Source: Limnomonas spitsbergensis (taxonomy: Eukaryota > Chlorophyta > Chlorophyceae > Chlamydomonadales). From it: a stretch of 64,000 nucleotides of DNA. Below are positions 52,501 through 60,499 of this stretch, one piece after another; position 1 is the stretch's first letter, and each line of letters begins with the position of its first letter. The notes beneath the pieces are model-generated. The model was not told the DNA's origin. It saw nothing but the letters and a program-made list of their open reading frames with translations, and ran no database searches. The stretch is taken from assembly GCA_037349105.1 (NCBI GenBank), contig JAYJMM010000087.1, positions 1,235,501 through 1,299,500 of the forward strand, in the 5' to 3' direction. The translations under genes and the position numbers were made by a program.

Positions 52501-55359
52501 CCCTTCATCAACACTTCATTTATCCAGCCTCTCACCTCCTTGTCTCTTTGGAATTATTAACCAGACCTCCCACCTCCCCTCTCACCTGCCTGCTGCCGCC
52601 TGCGGTGACCACGTTGTGTCCCCCTCCATCAACACCTCATCGACCGCCTGCTTGATCTGCCGCATCTCCAAAATCTCGTCATGACGCGCGAGAACCAGCG
52701 CCTGGCGGATCATCTCTGCAGAGTCCTTGGAGACGAAGAACAGGCGGCGGCCCTCTACAGGAACTGCCATGCGCACAAGCAGCTGCAGATCCATCGGGGG
52801 GTAGGGTGTAGGGCTTAGGGTTAAGGCTTAGGGTTAAGCCTTCAAAGAACTTATAGGTGGCCGCCCTCTTTGGGAACTGCCATGCGCACAAGCAGCTGCA
52901 TATCCACTGATAGGGGGGGAGGAGGGCTTAGGGTTAAGGCTTCAAAGAACTCATAGATGGCCGCCCTCTACAGGAACTGCCATGCGCACAAGCAGCTGCA
53001 AATCCACTGGGGAGGGGGAGGAGGGCTTAGGGTTAAGGCTTCAAAGGACTAACAGGCCCTCTACAGGAACTGCCATGCGCACAAGCAGCTGCAAATCCAC
53101 TGGGGAGGGGGAGGAGGGCTTAGGGTTAAGGCTTCAAAGGACTAACAGGCCCTCTACAGGAACTGCCATGCGCACAAGCAGCTGCATATCCATCGGGGGA
53201 GGGAGGGGGGGGGGGGCGGTAGGTTGTAGGGCTTAGGGTTTAGGCTTCAAAGGGCTCAAAGGTGGCCGCCCTCCTCGGGAACTACCATGCGCAGCAGCAG
53301 CTGCAAATCCACATGATGGCTTCAGGGTCAATGGCTTAGGGTCAAGTGATGAGGTTTAAAGATTAAGGGTATAGGTTTTAAGGGGCTTGAGGTGGAACAC
53401 CCTGCTTTCCCCCCCTCACACCTTGCTAACTGCATCCCCCCCCCTCCTGCCTGTAACAATCCATTACTCTCTGCTCCTAACAATCCAGTGCTCCCGCTCC
53501 ACACCTCCTGCTCTCTGCCCTCCCCGCTCCCCACTGTTCCTGCTCCCACTCACCTTGGTGGTGGCATCGATGAGGGCTTGCGGCTGTCGAGCCTGCTTCT
53601 GCTTCTTTGGAGCAGGCTGCTGTTGCTGGTGTTGCTCCTCGTTTTCCCCGGCCGACGTAGAGGCAGCCGATGGCGGAATTTTGTAATGTGTTCTTCGGCT
53701 TGATCGGCCGGAGCCTCTGATATAGGTTGGAGAGGCTGTAGCAGAGGCGATGTCATCAGCACCTAGGTCCAGCTCCGGCTGAGTGAAGGAAAGGCAGATT
53801 TGCAAGTAGAGGTAGGAGCAGGGGAAAGAGGGATAGAGGGAGGGGGGAGGATAAGCCTGATCTGGCCAGGGGAGGCTGCAATAGAGGCAACGTCATCAGC
53901 CCTTAGATCCAGCTCCGGCCGAGGGGAAGAAAAGCAGCAGAAAAGGAAGAAGTCGTAGAAGGAGGGGCAGGAATAGACTAGGGAGCGAGGGAAGGGGAGA
54001 GTCAGAAGGGAAGGGGGGGGGATCCTGTGAAGAGGCCAGGTGCAGCTGTGGCATGCGAGGCGATATTGGCCCCTATGTGCCGGTATGGCTTAGGGGAAAA
54101 CAGAGCGGGACATAGGGGCCAATAATACATAATTAATAGGAGCAGGAGCAGGAATGGGGGGGGGGGCCTGTGAGGAGGCCAGGTGCCGCTGCGGCTGAAG
54201 AGGCGCCATAAGCCACCAGGTCAATATATATATGTATATATATATAATATATCATATATATTGAAGCACTGGCTGAAAAGCTGGAAAGGAAATACAGGAA
54301 TCAGACTGCAGGCCATGGAGACATCACGCAGGTTAGGGTCCAGGGTTTGGGGTTTAGGATTTAAATCCTGAACCCTCGGCACAGCCTACCCTAAACTCAC
54401 CGTCGCAGAAAGGATGCCAGAAAGCGTGTTGCAGGTCATAAAGACATCACCCAGCAGCAGGGCCGGGACACTTGCACTACGTGCGCCGGCACCACCTGCC
54501 CCACAACCACCGCCGCCACTGCCACCGCCACTGTTCCCACCGCCAGCCTCTGCGGTACGGTGAGGCTTTGCAGAGGAAGCGGGCGCGGCTACTCTGTTGC
54601 TGTTGCCTGCATTTGTGTTGCTGCTGTCGCGGTTGCTTGTGTTGCTGCTACTGCTTGTGTCGCTGCTGTTGCTTGCCTTGGGGTTGCTGCTGCTGCTGCC
54701 GCTGCTGTTGCTTTTGCTGTTGCTGCCGGTGGTGGGGTGAGGGTGCTGTGACGAAGTGTGCAGGCTGTGACTGTCAGCTGCGCCACTGTCACCGTTACCC
54801 GGGCCGCTGTTGCCGTGGCCCTGGCTGATGCTGCTGCCTGCAGACCGGGACGGCTGCACCTGCATGTCAGCCGCCTGGCAGCTCGCTCTGCTGGACTGTC
54901 GAGTGTCAGTAGGCTGGCAGTCCAGTCGCGCTCTGCTGGAATTCCGTGGGAGGGCAGGCTGGCCAGGGTGGGTTAGGTGGCCCAGGCTGCGGGAGAGGGA
55001 CCACACACCTGGGAATAATGAAGTGTGAGTTTTGTCAGTTGGAGGTCAGTTGGGGGGCAGTTGGTGGGCAGATGCTAGGAAGCTGATGGGAAGATGGAAG
55101 GAAGCTGGATGGAAGGTGGGCTGACCAGGGTGGCCACCACTGCGCAGCCACCACTGAGCCGATGGGGTAAACGCTTGACAAGTCTGCAGCCGGGGTCCCA
55201 TGCAGCAGGGCCACTGTGACAAGACCTCGCAGACGTAGGCCGCAGGTTGCGATGCTGAACTGGACAGTGGCTGAACCACCCAGTCATAAACAGTAACCGA
55301 CACCGGCAGGAGCAATCACCAAAACACGGGGCACTGACGTGGGTCAATCCAGCAGCCAT
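40489..55359 (-). CDS. Large 17-exon gene, unrecognised low-complexity-rich protein (~1,407 aa)
   Basis: Exons on - (5' to 3'): 55,359-55,155 (tentative first exon, ATG in AATAATGG context), 55,008-54,401, 53,778-53,554, 52,782-52,586, 50,932-50,838, 50,376-49,976, 48,321-48,175, 47,811-47,437, 47,293-47,063, 46,924-46,874, 45,766-45,695, 45,312-45,187, 44,807-44,624, 43,343-42,447, 41,567-41,425, 41,009-40,914, 40,659-40,489. All have GT donors and AG acceptors, phases agree at each join, and the total is 4,224 nt, a whole number of codons. Exons 2, 6, 8 and 14 are Ser/Gly/Asn/Ala-rich (Asn run near residue 1,000). More ordered segments are RRLFFVSKDSAEMIRQAL (exon 4), SELRRLDEASVLLEADHLL (exon 6), RTPIFFLPGITVHVACP (exon 9) and LQLPDRLNVKAAYLEDWV (exon 14). 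I recognise no family and assign no function. Two adjacent genes cannot be excluded, but phase continuity favours one. Exons 1, 5, 10 and 12 have the weakest splice choices. Confidence 0.65.
41071..41325 (-). repeat. Copies of the exon 16 5' edge
   Basis: Read on -, the true junction is CGTCCACAG then TTTGGCTTCCTAGTGAA (41,009). Copies in the preceding intron are TGTCCACAG then CTTGGCTTCCTAGGGAACA (41,071-41,111) and TATCCACAG then TGTGGCTTCCTCCTGAACG (about 41,293-41,325). Confidence 0.75.
41590..41780. repeat. ATTCAGCTACA short repeats
   Basis: The 11-mer ATTCAGCTACA and near forms (AATTTAGCTAC, CAGTCAGCTATA) are clustered here, between exon-edge copies. The same word recurs at 27,060, 33,310 and 61,330-61,400. 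Confidence 0.6.
41640..41942 (-). repeat. Three decayed copies of the exon 15 5' edge
   Basis: The true junction (on -) is CTACACGCAG then CCAACCTCGGGCAACAAGG CGCTGACGAG. Copies at 41,640-41,700, 41,768-41,830 and 41,878-41,942 read CTTCATGCAG CCAACCTAGGGTAGCAC, CGACATGCAG CCAACCTAGGGCAACAAGG and CTACACGCCG CCTACCTAGAGCAAGG, each followed by GTGCTGAYRAG. Stops interrupt most of them, so they are probably not used as exons. Confidence 0.85.
43382..43440 (-). repeat. Copy of the exon 14 5' edge
   Basis: Exon 14 begins after CTCCCAG with ATGCTCTGGTGCTGCAGCTG CCAGACCGCCTGAATGTCAA. At 43,382-43,440 the - strand repeats CTCAG ATGCTCTGGTGCTGCAGCTG CCAGACCGCCTGGATGTTAA with its own acceptor. Confidence 0.85.
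43500..44065. repeat. G-rich minisatellite with TTTAGGG-like words
   Basis: Roughly 15 units of 28-35 bp of the form GGGTTTAGGGCACCTAAGGG followed by G6-8 and TCA. Each combines a telomere-like TTTAGGG with a long G run. It fills intron 13 next to the exon 14 edge copy. Reverse-strand ORFs are artefacts. Confidence 0.8.
44385..44580 (-). repeat. Two copies of the exon 13 3' edge and donor
   Basis: Exon 13 ends (on -) GACGCAGCCATCATGGCTAG CCCGCTGA with donor GTAAGT. Copies read GGATGCAGCCATGCTAGCAA GCCCCCTGATTA at about 44,505-44,580 and TGATGCAGCCATTAGGCCAA CCTTCTGACTAGG at about 44,385-44,460. Confidence 0.75.
44855..44945 (-). repeat. Copy of the exon 13 5' edge
   Basis: On -, CTCTCTTTCAG is followed by AGTTTCGGAGCTAGGCAAGG and, later, GCCACCGGTAAAC, matching the true CCCTTTCAG GAGCTGGGGGAGGG and GCCACCGGTAGGC of exon 13. 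Confidence 0.65.
45060..45175. repeat. 35-bp unit in three copies
   Basis: GGACGGGAGGGGCTTGAGCC CAGGAGGGAGGAA is repeated three times almost without change, in the intron after exon 12. Confidence 0.9.
45420..45610 (-). repeat. Copies of the exon 11 3' edge
   Basis: Exon 11 ends (on -) GACAGCCACGCGGACCCTCC TGAGGCCAAGCAGCTGATGC AG then GTGTGGATG. Copies lie at about 45,548-45,610 (GATCCACCAGAGGCCAAGCA GCTGATGTG GGTGTGGATG) and 45,421-45,447 (CAGGCCAGAATACCAGCTGA TGCAGG). Confidence 0.75.
46435..46785. repeat. CACCTGTCAC/CACCTGCC minisatellite with exon 9 edge copy
   Basis: Ten- to eleven-base units (CACCTGCCAC, CACCTGTCAC, TACCACCTGC) form a higher-order ~65-bp block marked by CATATCGACTACCAC, three copies. 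On - each unit reads GGCAGGTG or GACAGGTG, a donor-like word. The right end (46,735-46,785, CCTGCCATTATGACTGCAAC) copies 47,035-47,065 beside the true exon 9 donor (CCTGCCATTGTGACTGCACC). Confidence 0.8.
48428..48752 (-). repeat. Three copies of the exon 7 5' edge
   Basis: The true junction (on -) is TTGATTCCCGCGCAG then CCAGCCCTGCAGCTGCTCAT GCA (48,321). Copies are at 48,428-48,475 (TTTCCGCGCAG CCAGCACCGCAGG), 48,556-48,615 (TTGATTCCCGCGCAG CCAGCACTGCATCTGCTCAT) and 48,708-48,752 (TTCGCACAG CCTGCCCTGCAGCTGG). A fourth is at 49,534-49,580 beyond the minisatellite. Confidence 0.85.
48755..49465. repeat. 59-60-bp minisatellite, about 12 copies
   Basis: Unit: GGTCAAGCAAAGGCGGGGAG, GGAGGCAGCATCAAGCGGGG, AGGAGAGCGGTGGAGAG. 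It sits between two exon 7 edge copies, and its ATCAAGCGGG part matches the intron side (CCCGCTTGAT on -) of those copies, so it seems to have grown out of them. The long Arg/Gly/Ser/Glu ORFs are by-products. Confidence 0.9.
50400..50470. repeat. CACAATGGT ~19-bp repeats
   Basis: AACCACAATGGTCATC, AACCACAATGGTAGTTG, ACCAACAATGGTAATTA and a fourth partial unit follow one another in the intron before exon 6. Confidence 0.7.
51035..51080 (-). repeat. Copy of the exon 5 5' edge
   Basis: On -, AGCCCAGGCCCCAG is followed by GCCCAAGGACTGGGTGCTCA ACAGG, matching the true CGCCCCCAG GTTTAAGGACTGGGTGCTCG. It stays in a frame similar to the exon for about 10 codons, so alternative use is conceivable. 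Confidence 0.7.
51288..51355. repeat. GCGGGCAT octamer repeat
   Basis: About seven units of GCATGCGG/GCATGTGG/GACACGCG in a row. Confidence 0.85.
51600..52305. repeat. 11-bp AGCTCCCCCTC minisatellite, about 64 copies
   Basis: Units AGCTCCCCCTC with AGCTGCCTCTC and AGCTGCCCCTC variants run in strict register and vary in blocks of 3-5 units. Located in the intron between exons 4 and 5. The Pro/Leu/Ser ORFs in all three + frames are produced by the repeat. Confidence 0.95.
52460..52545 (-). repeat. Copy of the exon 4 3' edge
   Basis: The + strand TCACCTGCCTGCTGCCGCCT GCGGTGACCACGTTGTGTCC CCCTCCATCAACACCTCAT at the true exon 4 end is copied as TCACCTCCCTGCTGCCGCCC AAACAGCCACGTTGCGTCCC CCTTCATCAACACTTCAT at about 52,465-52,520, including the donor complement CACCT. 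Confidence 0.85.
52800..53315 (-). repeat. Five copies of the exon 4 5' edge in TTAGGG-like filler
   Basis: The exon 4 start (on + AACTGCCATGCGCACAAGCA then GCTGCAGAT, 52,762-52,790) recurs at about 52,875, 52,975, 53,067, 53,160 and 53,280 with steps near 93-120 bp. Between copies lie GGGCTTAGGGTTAAGGCTTC and similar telomere-like words and a CTTCAAAGRACT block. The copies at 52,975 and 53,067 are almost identical, so that step is recent. Confidence 0.9.
53870..54215 (-). repeat. Copies of the exon 3 5' edge
   Basis: Exon 3 starts (on -) CCGGAGCTGGACCTAGGTGC TGATGACATCGCCTC. CCGGAGCTGGATCTAAGGGC TGATGACGTTGCCTC is at about 53,882-53,925; weaker relatives of the GCCTCNNNTGCCACAGC region lie near 54,025-54,075 and 54,170-54,215. 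Confidence 0.7.
54222..54262. repeat. AT microsatellite
   Basis: An imperfect (AT)n run of about 40 bases. Confidence 0.9.
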
Positions 55360-56957
55360 TATTTTGATGGCCTAGGGTGCTATTTTCGCCCGGCATGAGC
55401 TACAGAGCACATCTCTGTGAGGGGCGGAATTATTGATGTAAAGCTGACAGGCATTTTGGGGGAATTGGGCGTCAGGCACCCATCAAACAAGCATCGGTCG
55501 ACAACCCCTTTCTGTTCCCTTACTTTCAGTCGGTCACTAATAAATAGCTTCCTCTAGGTTCCTTGCTTAACTTGCTAGCTGGCTGGCTGGAGGGCTTAAC
55601 CTGGTTTCAGTGATTATTTAAATGTGGACGATACCATTTTTGTTGGCAGGCCGCTGGGCAGCCACAAGGGCAGGTGGGGACCAAACCGTTAGCAGCCTTT
55701 GCCCGGTGGCCCAAGCATCAGGGCTTTCCGCACTAGGCCACCCTCGGCCATAAGCCGTGATGCAGCTGAATTGCGGCAACCTATGATGGCGTGAAGCACA
55801 CATGCATGCATGCGGATAGCTAGAGACTGGTACGGGGGTACCCACCTCGATTAGTGTTCTCACATCAAGCCTCTTAACGAAATCTCATTATGAGCAGATA
55901 GTAATGGAGGGGTATGCCCTATATCGAGGTATCATGCAGAACAGGCTGTCATGGAGGGGCATGCATTCTGTCAAGATTTCATGCTGTGCGAGCAGGCATT
56001 GAGGGCATGCCTGCAGATATCAGAGTGTCTAGCCTGACAAGCTCCGTGTCTTTCAGCCTAGAATTATTAAAGTGAATGGTTGGTCATGGAAGAGAGTGTG
56101 GGACTTGGCTTACCGGGATGCTTACTCGCTGGTGCAGGCTGCTGCTGCCGTTTTTGCCGGTTGATAAGCGTTTGCTCGCCCACATGCCAGATCCATATCG
56201 GAGCGGAGCAGTCGAGTAACGGGTGCGCATGCGCGATGCTGTTGTTTGGTCCTGCTTCTGAGGTGCCGGTGCGGAACGAGACTCCGGCCTCCAAGAAGCG
56301 GGTAGATGCAAGCGCAGAACCCGGCATCGTCAAAATAGTTTGTTCTCGAAAGTTTAGGAATCAACCGACAGCGACATGCACTGGGGGCAACGCTGAAAGT
56401 TCCGTTTGTAAGGCAGCCGCTCGTGCTCCATACTTTCCACACCTCTTCGCTACGGTTCCACTCGCACTAGCCCAGCCAAGCAAAAGCTGTCAATTAAACT
56501 TCACATTTATGAAGCTTCGCCCTTCTCAAGCCACGCTGACGAATTTTATTTCTTAACGAATCAGATCTCCATGCCTTGAGAGACGCCGGCAGATGAAACA
56601 AACAGATGGTCGTAGCTCGGCATATCAAAACGAAGAACGGACAATATTTTTTATCGAGATGCGTCAGCTGTTCATCTACAGCTCAGCCACCAACCTTCCT
56701 CCGGCCACAGGCCCTCCTGCATGACCATGCTCCTACAGCCGGTCAAGGGTTTACTTGGTCCTCATCATCGCCACATCTGTGGCTACCCGATGGTCCTCCG
56801 AAGGTCGTCTGGCCAGCACACGAACAGGCACTGAAAACAAGTGACAAAGCTCTACCGTATTTCTGGCCCCCTCATCGTTGGATTTGAAAGGCATATCAAA
56901 TGCATGCAACCATGCAACGAAGTCATGCAGATTACAGACCAGTAGGACATGCATTGA
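55360..56957. other. Upstream region of the large gene, no supported gene
   Basis: A + frame at 56,080-56,556 (158 codons) follows an acceptor-like GGTGCAG and contains a charged stretch, but I find no family or partner exons. Weak GGGCATGC repeats occur at 55,910-56,010. The promoter of the - strand gene should lie in the right part of this interval if exon 1 is correct. Confidence 0.35.
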
Positions 56958-57021
56958 GTTGGGATCTCATCGTAGTATCGTGTGCCTGAACAGGTACATG
57001 ATACTACGATGAGATCCCAAC
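56958..57021. ncRNA. Perfect 22-bp hairpin, possible small-RNA precursor
   Basis: GTTGGGATCTCATCGTAGTA TC at 56,958-56,979 is exactly reverse-complemented at 57,000-57,021. The 20-base interval (GTGTGCCTGAACAGGTACAT) pairs further with itself, extending the stem to about 30 bp. The size and pairing fit an algal miRNA-type precursor, but a terminal-repeat remnant is an equal possibility. Confidence 0.35.
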
Positions 57022-57234
57022 TGGGTTTGTCTCCTGAAGACGGCGGGTACGACGCTTTGCGTTATTCGTGTTGTGCAACACTCTAGTAGCGGCTGAGCAT
57101 TTGAGTAGGTGCAACACAACTGAGTGACCACTGTTAACTTGAACATGCTTCAGCTAAGATTCTATTTCAACTCAGCCTACCATAGGGACATGAGAGCTTG
57201 GTGCAGCAAGCCCTCATCTCGGTTCCCACCAGAC

Positions 57235-57375
57235 TAAGGTGGAGGCCCGGCAGCCCTCAAAGTGTTGCGGCTGACGACCCCTTTTCTTTTTCTCCGCCCC
57301 TTTTAGTTAGGCGCCCATGCGGCCGAGCCTTTTTTAGCAGGGCCCAAAGGTGTACCTTCATTGACTAAATGAATC
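57235..57375 (+). mobile_element. LINE-like tail copy
   Basis: Ends in TTTTAGTTAGGCGCCCATGC GGCCGAGCCTTTTTTAGCAG GGCCCAAAGGTGTACCTTCA TTGAC, the best-preserved form of the tail shared with 22,443, 39,017 and 57,868. Confidence 0.5.
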
Positions 57376-57599
57376 GCTGAGCAAGGACTAAGCAGTTAAG
57401 GTTAAATAAATATATAACCCCTCCGCATCATCTAGATGCCATTACTGCAATTCTGCCTTTAATTCCCAGCCGCTTTAACCACAAGGCAACGCCCTATGCC
57501 TGGCACCTTGGCTGGCCCTAGATGTGCCGTGCGCTCTTGTTAGAGCATACTTCGGACAACCCTAAGCAGTCATAACAGTTCCTTACATGTGAAGAAGGG

Positions 57600-57932
57600 G
57601 AGATAGCAAGCATGTGGAGGATGCGCTGCAGACTTTCAACAGTTGTACCAGGGCAGGCTTGGATGGGAGGCTCTGACTTTTGTTGAGGACGTTGTACGCT
57701 TTGTTGAGGCCTAGGTTTGTTGCTTTTATTGCCATCTTGGGGAATAGGCTTGAGAGAGGCAAAGATACTTCGGACTGCCTATTCCTTTTGGTGGGGTATT
57801 TCTTTCTCCTTTGTGTTCTTCTCCTTCTTTCCCTCTTACCTAAGTTTATTTTCTGTCAACGGGACAGTTGGGCGCCCACGAGGTCGAGCCTTTTTGAGCA
57901 GGGCCCATGGTGTAATGCCATTGACATGTGGA
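57600..57932 (+). mobile_element. LINE-like 3' fragment with tail
   Basis: Parallel to 38,700-39,085: GCATGTGGAGGATGCG, TTGTACCAGGGCAGGCTTGG, GTTGAGGACGTTGTACGC, a long T/C-rich 3' part, then GTTGGGCGCCCACGAGGTCG AGCCTTTTTGAGCAGGGCCC and AATGCCATTGAC. Confidence 0.55.
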
Positions 57933-58199
57933 ATTTAGTGGAGTTTTTACAGTATAGCAGAGCATCACATTTGATGCATGGGACAAGTGCACGTAAATCG
58001 GTTTAGGCACTGGATACACTAGGACAGGAAGTGAAAACCAGTGATCCCCCTCGGCAAGCCACTAGCACACAACCACAAGAGAGGCGAGGGAATGACCTCC
58101 CTAGTGCAGAAGATAACCGTCAACCATAAAACATGACGCGGGTGCAAAATAGTTCAATAGAGCACCTCCTAGAAAATTAGGGGGAAACGGACATTTTAC

Positions 58200-58790
58200 T
58201 TGATTTTTAAGATGGCTCTCTCTTTTCATCATACCCAGAAAGATCATTGGAACCCATTTTCTTCCGAAAATCAGATGCAGAATTTAGCTTGCCCTACACT
58301 CCATTTGCATACCGTTTCAAGGCCGCATCCTCGTCAGCTAGAAAATTATGGAAAGTAAGGTTACATTGATAACGAAGGTCTGTATAAAATGTGCAGTAAA
58401 TCATGTGAAGCTCCTTCTAACGACATTCAAGATCACAACATTTTATAAGCCTGTCCCTAAGAGGCACAAAGGGTTCATCAAATCGCCCCGTCTCAACATC
58501 CAGCCAATGCGACCCCATCCGATACCAGGTCACAACAAAAATAATATTATGCTAACTCAAATTGTAAGAGAAAGTCTCCCTAATATCACGCTTAATTTGA
58601 AACCACCCGGATAACGTAAACAACTGAAACCCCAAGCGTTTTGAGTACTTCAGGAGTAGCACGTACGAACAGAGCCATATGCATATCCCTGGAAATTTTC
58701 GAAAGCCAATGATCTCGGGTTGCATTTAGAAAAAACTTGACATCATGAGGGGTGTTGACTGGATCTAACAGTAAATAAATCAATGCCCAG
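58200..58790 (-). pseudogene. AT-rich decayed coding stretch, unknown protein
   Basis: On -, an open frame (58,783-58,592) reads TPHDVKFFLNATRDHWLSK, then ISRDMHMALFVRATPEVL. After a stop, frames still look protein-like: GSHWLDVETGRFDEPFVPL, then RDRLIKCCDLE, then LRYQCNLTFHNFLADEDAA. At least two stops interrupt it. Base composition is clearly more AT-rich than the surround and the codons end in A/T more often than in the host exons, so it looks foreign: a transposon or an algal-virus-derived fragment. I do not recognise the family. Confidence 0.4.
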
Positions 58791-59149
58791 AGTCATCAAT
58801 ATCAGAGACAAAAAAACGGCCCTACCGCCCGGCCTACACCCCCTGTTCCCCAAATTTCACCTGCGGTATTCCGCCCGCCATGGGCTAGAACCAGGTGCGG
58901 TTTGCGGCCGCAGACCTATGAACAGTCCTCTCTGCCATCTGCATCCAGCTGCGTCCACTCGTATGCCGCATTAACTTATGCTAGCACCTCTGTGACAGGT
59001 AGCGGCTGCAAGTCAGTCGCTGTCTGATGCAGTTTGGGGACGGCCGATCCCAGCTCCAGCCCCTCCAAGGCATCTAGCAGTTCCCTGCACCAATTGCGCC
59101 CACCGGTGCCCTGCCTGACAGCGAGCTGCACGTCGGCCGCCATGGCTGC

Positions 59150-59345
59150 CGCCATGAGTGGACTGTCTTGCTTTTGTGTATGACGTGGTCGACATCATTG
59201 TAGGCTAGCTTCTTGAGGAGCTGGGAATTTTGGTTTTCAGTTGGAGGGGGAAGGGCCTTCTTGTTTCTCTCCGACAGTCTCTCTTCCCTTTAATTTCCCC
59301 TTGTTCAGGCCTTAACACTTCAGGGGAAATCTCTCTGGGGGAAAT
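59150..59345 (+). mobile_element. LINE-like fragment
   Basis: GTGTATGACGTGGTCGACAT CATTGTAGGCTAGCTTCTTG corresponds to GAAGACGTGGTAGATATCGT TGAGG at 38,858; a T/C-rich 3' stretch with CTTCAGGGGAAATCTC follows, as at 22,300. Confidence 0.45.
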
Positions 59346-59479
59346 AGATTATTTTCGAACTACCTTACGGATAGCCATAGATTTTGGGGGGGCGCAGGGC
59401 TGAAGGCAACAACCTACGCCCATAACCTGAGTCATTTTTATTCAAAATTTGGAACGGCATCTCAGGCACTTACTTACTA

Positions 59480-59770
59480 GGGGTGTCCTCGTGGCCCAGC
59501 TTCTTGGAGCAGGGCCCTTCGTTGTAATAACGTCATTTACCAAATGTGCACGTTTCTCGATCCTTCCCAATCAGACAATTGGACGCAGGCCGGTCGAGGC
59601 TTTTTGAGCAGGGGACTGAGACGACATCATGGACCTGCACACCTATCCGTCGAGCCGTTTCAGCACGGCCCAGAGGTTAATAACGTTACACCTCTGGCCC
59701 CTGCAAAAAAAAAACCTCGGCCACGCCGATAAACAAAAAGTCTGTTAGGAAACACAAGGCCCGGAGGTGT
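59480..59770 (+). mobile_element. Three fragmentary tails in series
   Basis: CTTCTTGGAGCAGGGCCCTT with AATAACGTCATTTACC (59,505-59,542), GGTCGAGGCTTTTTGAGCAG (59,593) and GAGCCGTTTCAGCACGGCCC AGAGGTTAATAACGTTAC (59,650-59,690), then CCCGGAGGTGTAATATC (59,760). The family seems to insert near its own copies. Confidence 0.45.
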
Positions 59771-59884
59771 AATATCTTTGTCTCACCGTCCTAGGTATAT
59801 CCGTGTAAGGAAGCCATATTCTGATACTCATATCCCCCTCCACTAGTCTATAACTAATGCTTAGGTAGTACGGTGTTTACCCGT

Positions 59885-60095
59885 TGGGCCCTGCTGAACG
59901 CTCAGCCACGTGGAGCTGGTAGGAAATGTCTGAGTTCAACTTCAGCTGCCATGCACAGCCTGGACCATGGTGCGGCCATGTCACCCTCCTTTGAGGGGGG
60001 CAGGAACATAGATCCCGGCAATCTAGTCAGGGGGAGGGAGAGGATGGTGCGGCGGTTTCGATCCCTCAACCATGGGGTGGATGCCTCCAGCGTCA
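59885..60095. repeat. SINE-like repeat, copy 2 of 2
   Basis: Matches 39,418-39,630. This copy contains GCGGTTTCGATCCC, which resembles the tRNA-type B box (GGTTCGANNCC), absent from the other copy (GCGGGTATGAACCC). Confidence 0.5.
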
Positions 60096-60499
60096 CCACT
60101 GGAACATTTCCACCTGTTAATGAAAGCTCAGTCCAGATAATTGCCATTTATTAGTGACCCACAGGGCGCCAACCGATTTTCGAAGCCAGAATCAAAACGA
60201 CCAAAACCCCAACTAAACTGAAACTTGGTATTTCCTAATACACGCCGTCGCTTCCTGAAAGAAGGTGCTAACAAATCTGGGTACAACCGTCGAGGAGGTG
60301 TAGCAGGAACGTTACCTCGATCGCTCTGCCTCCTGCATTGTCAACTTGGGACAACACCAGCATGGCTAAATGACTTACACAGCCACAGCCAGCGAACACG
60401 GCCACAACTAAATTCAACTTATGCAGTCAAAACGACACTCCTCAACCACAACTGCACTGCCTCCTCCGTTGGTTCCACTATTTCCCGGGAGCCGCACCC

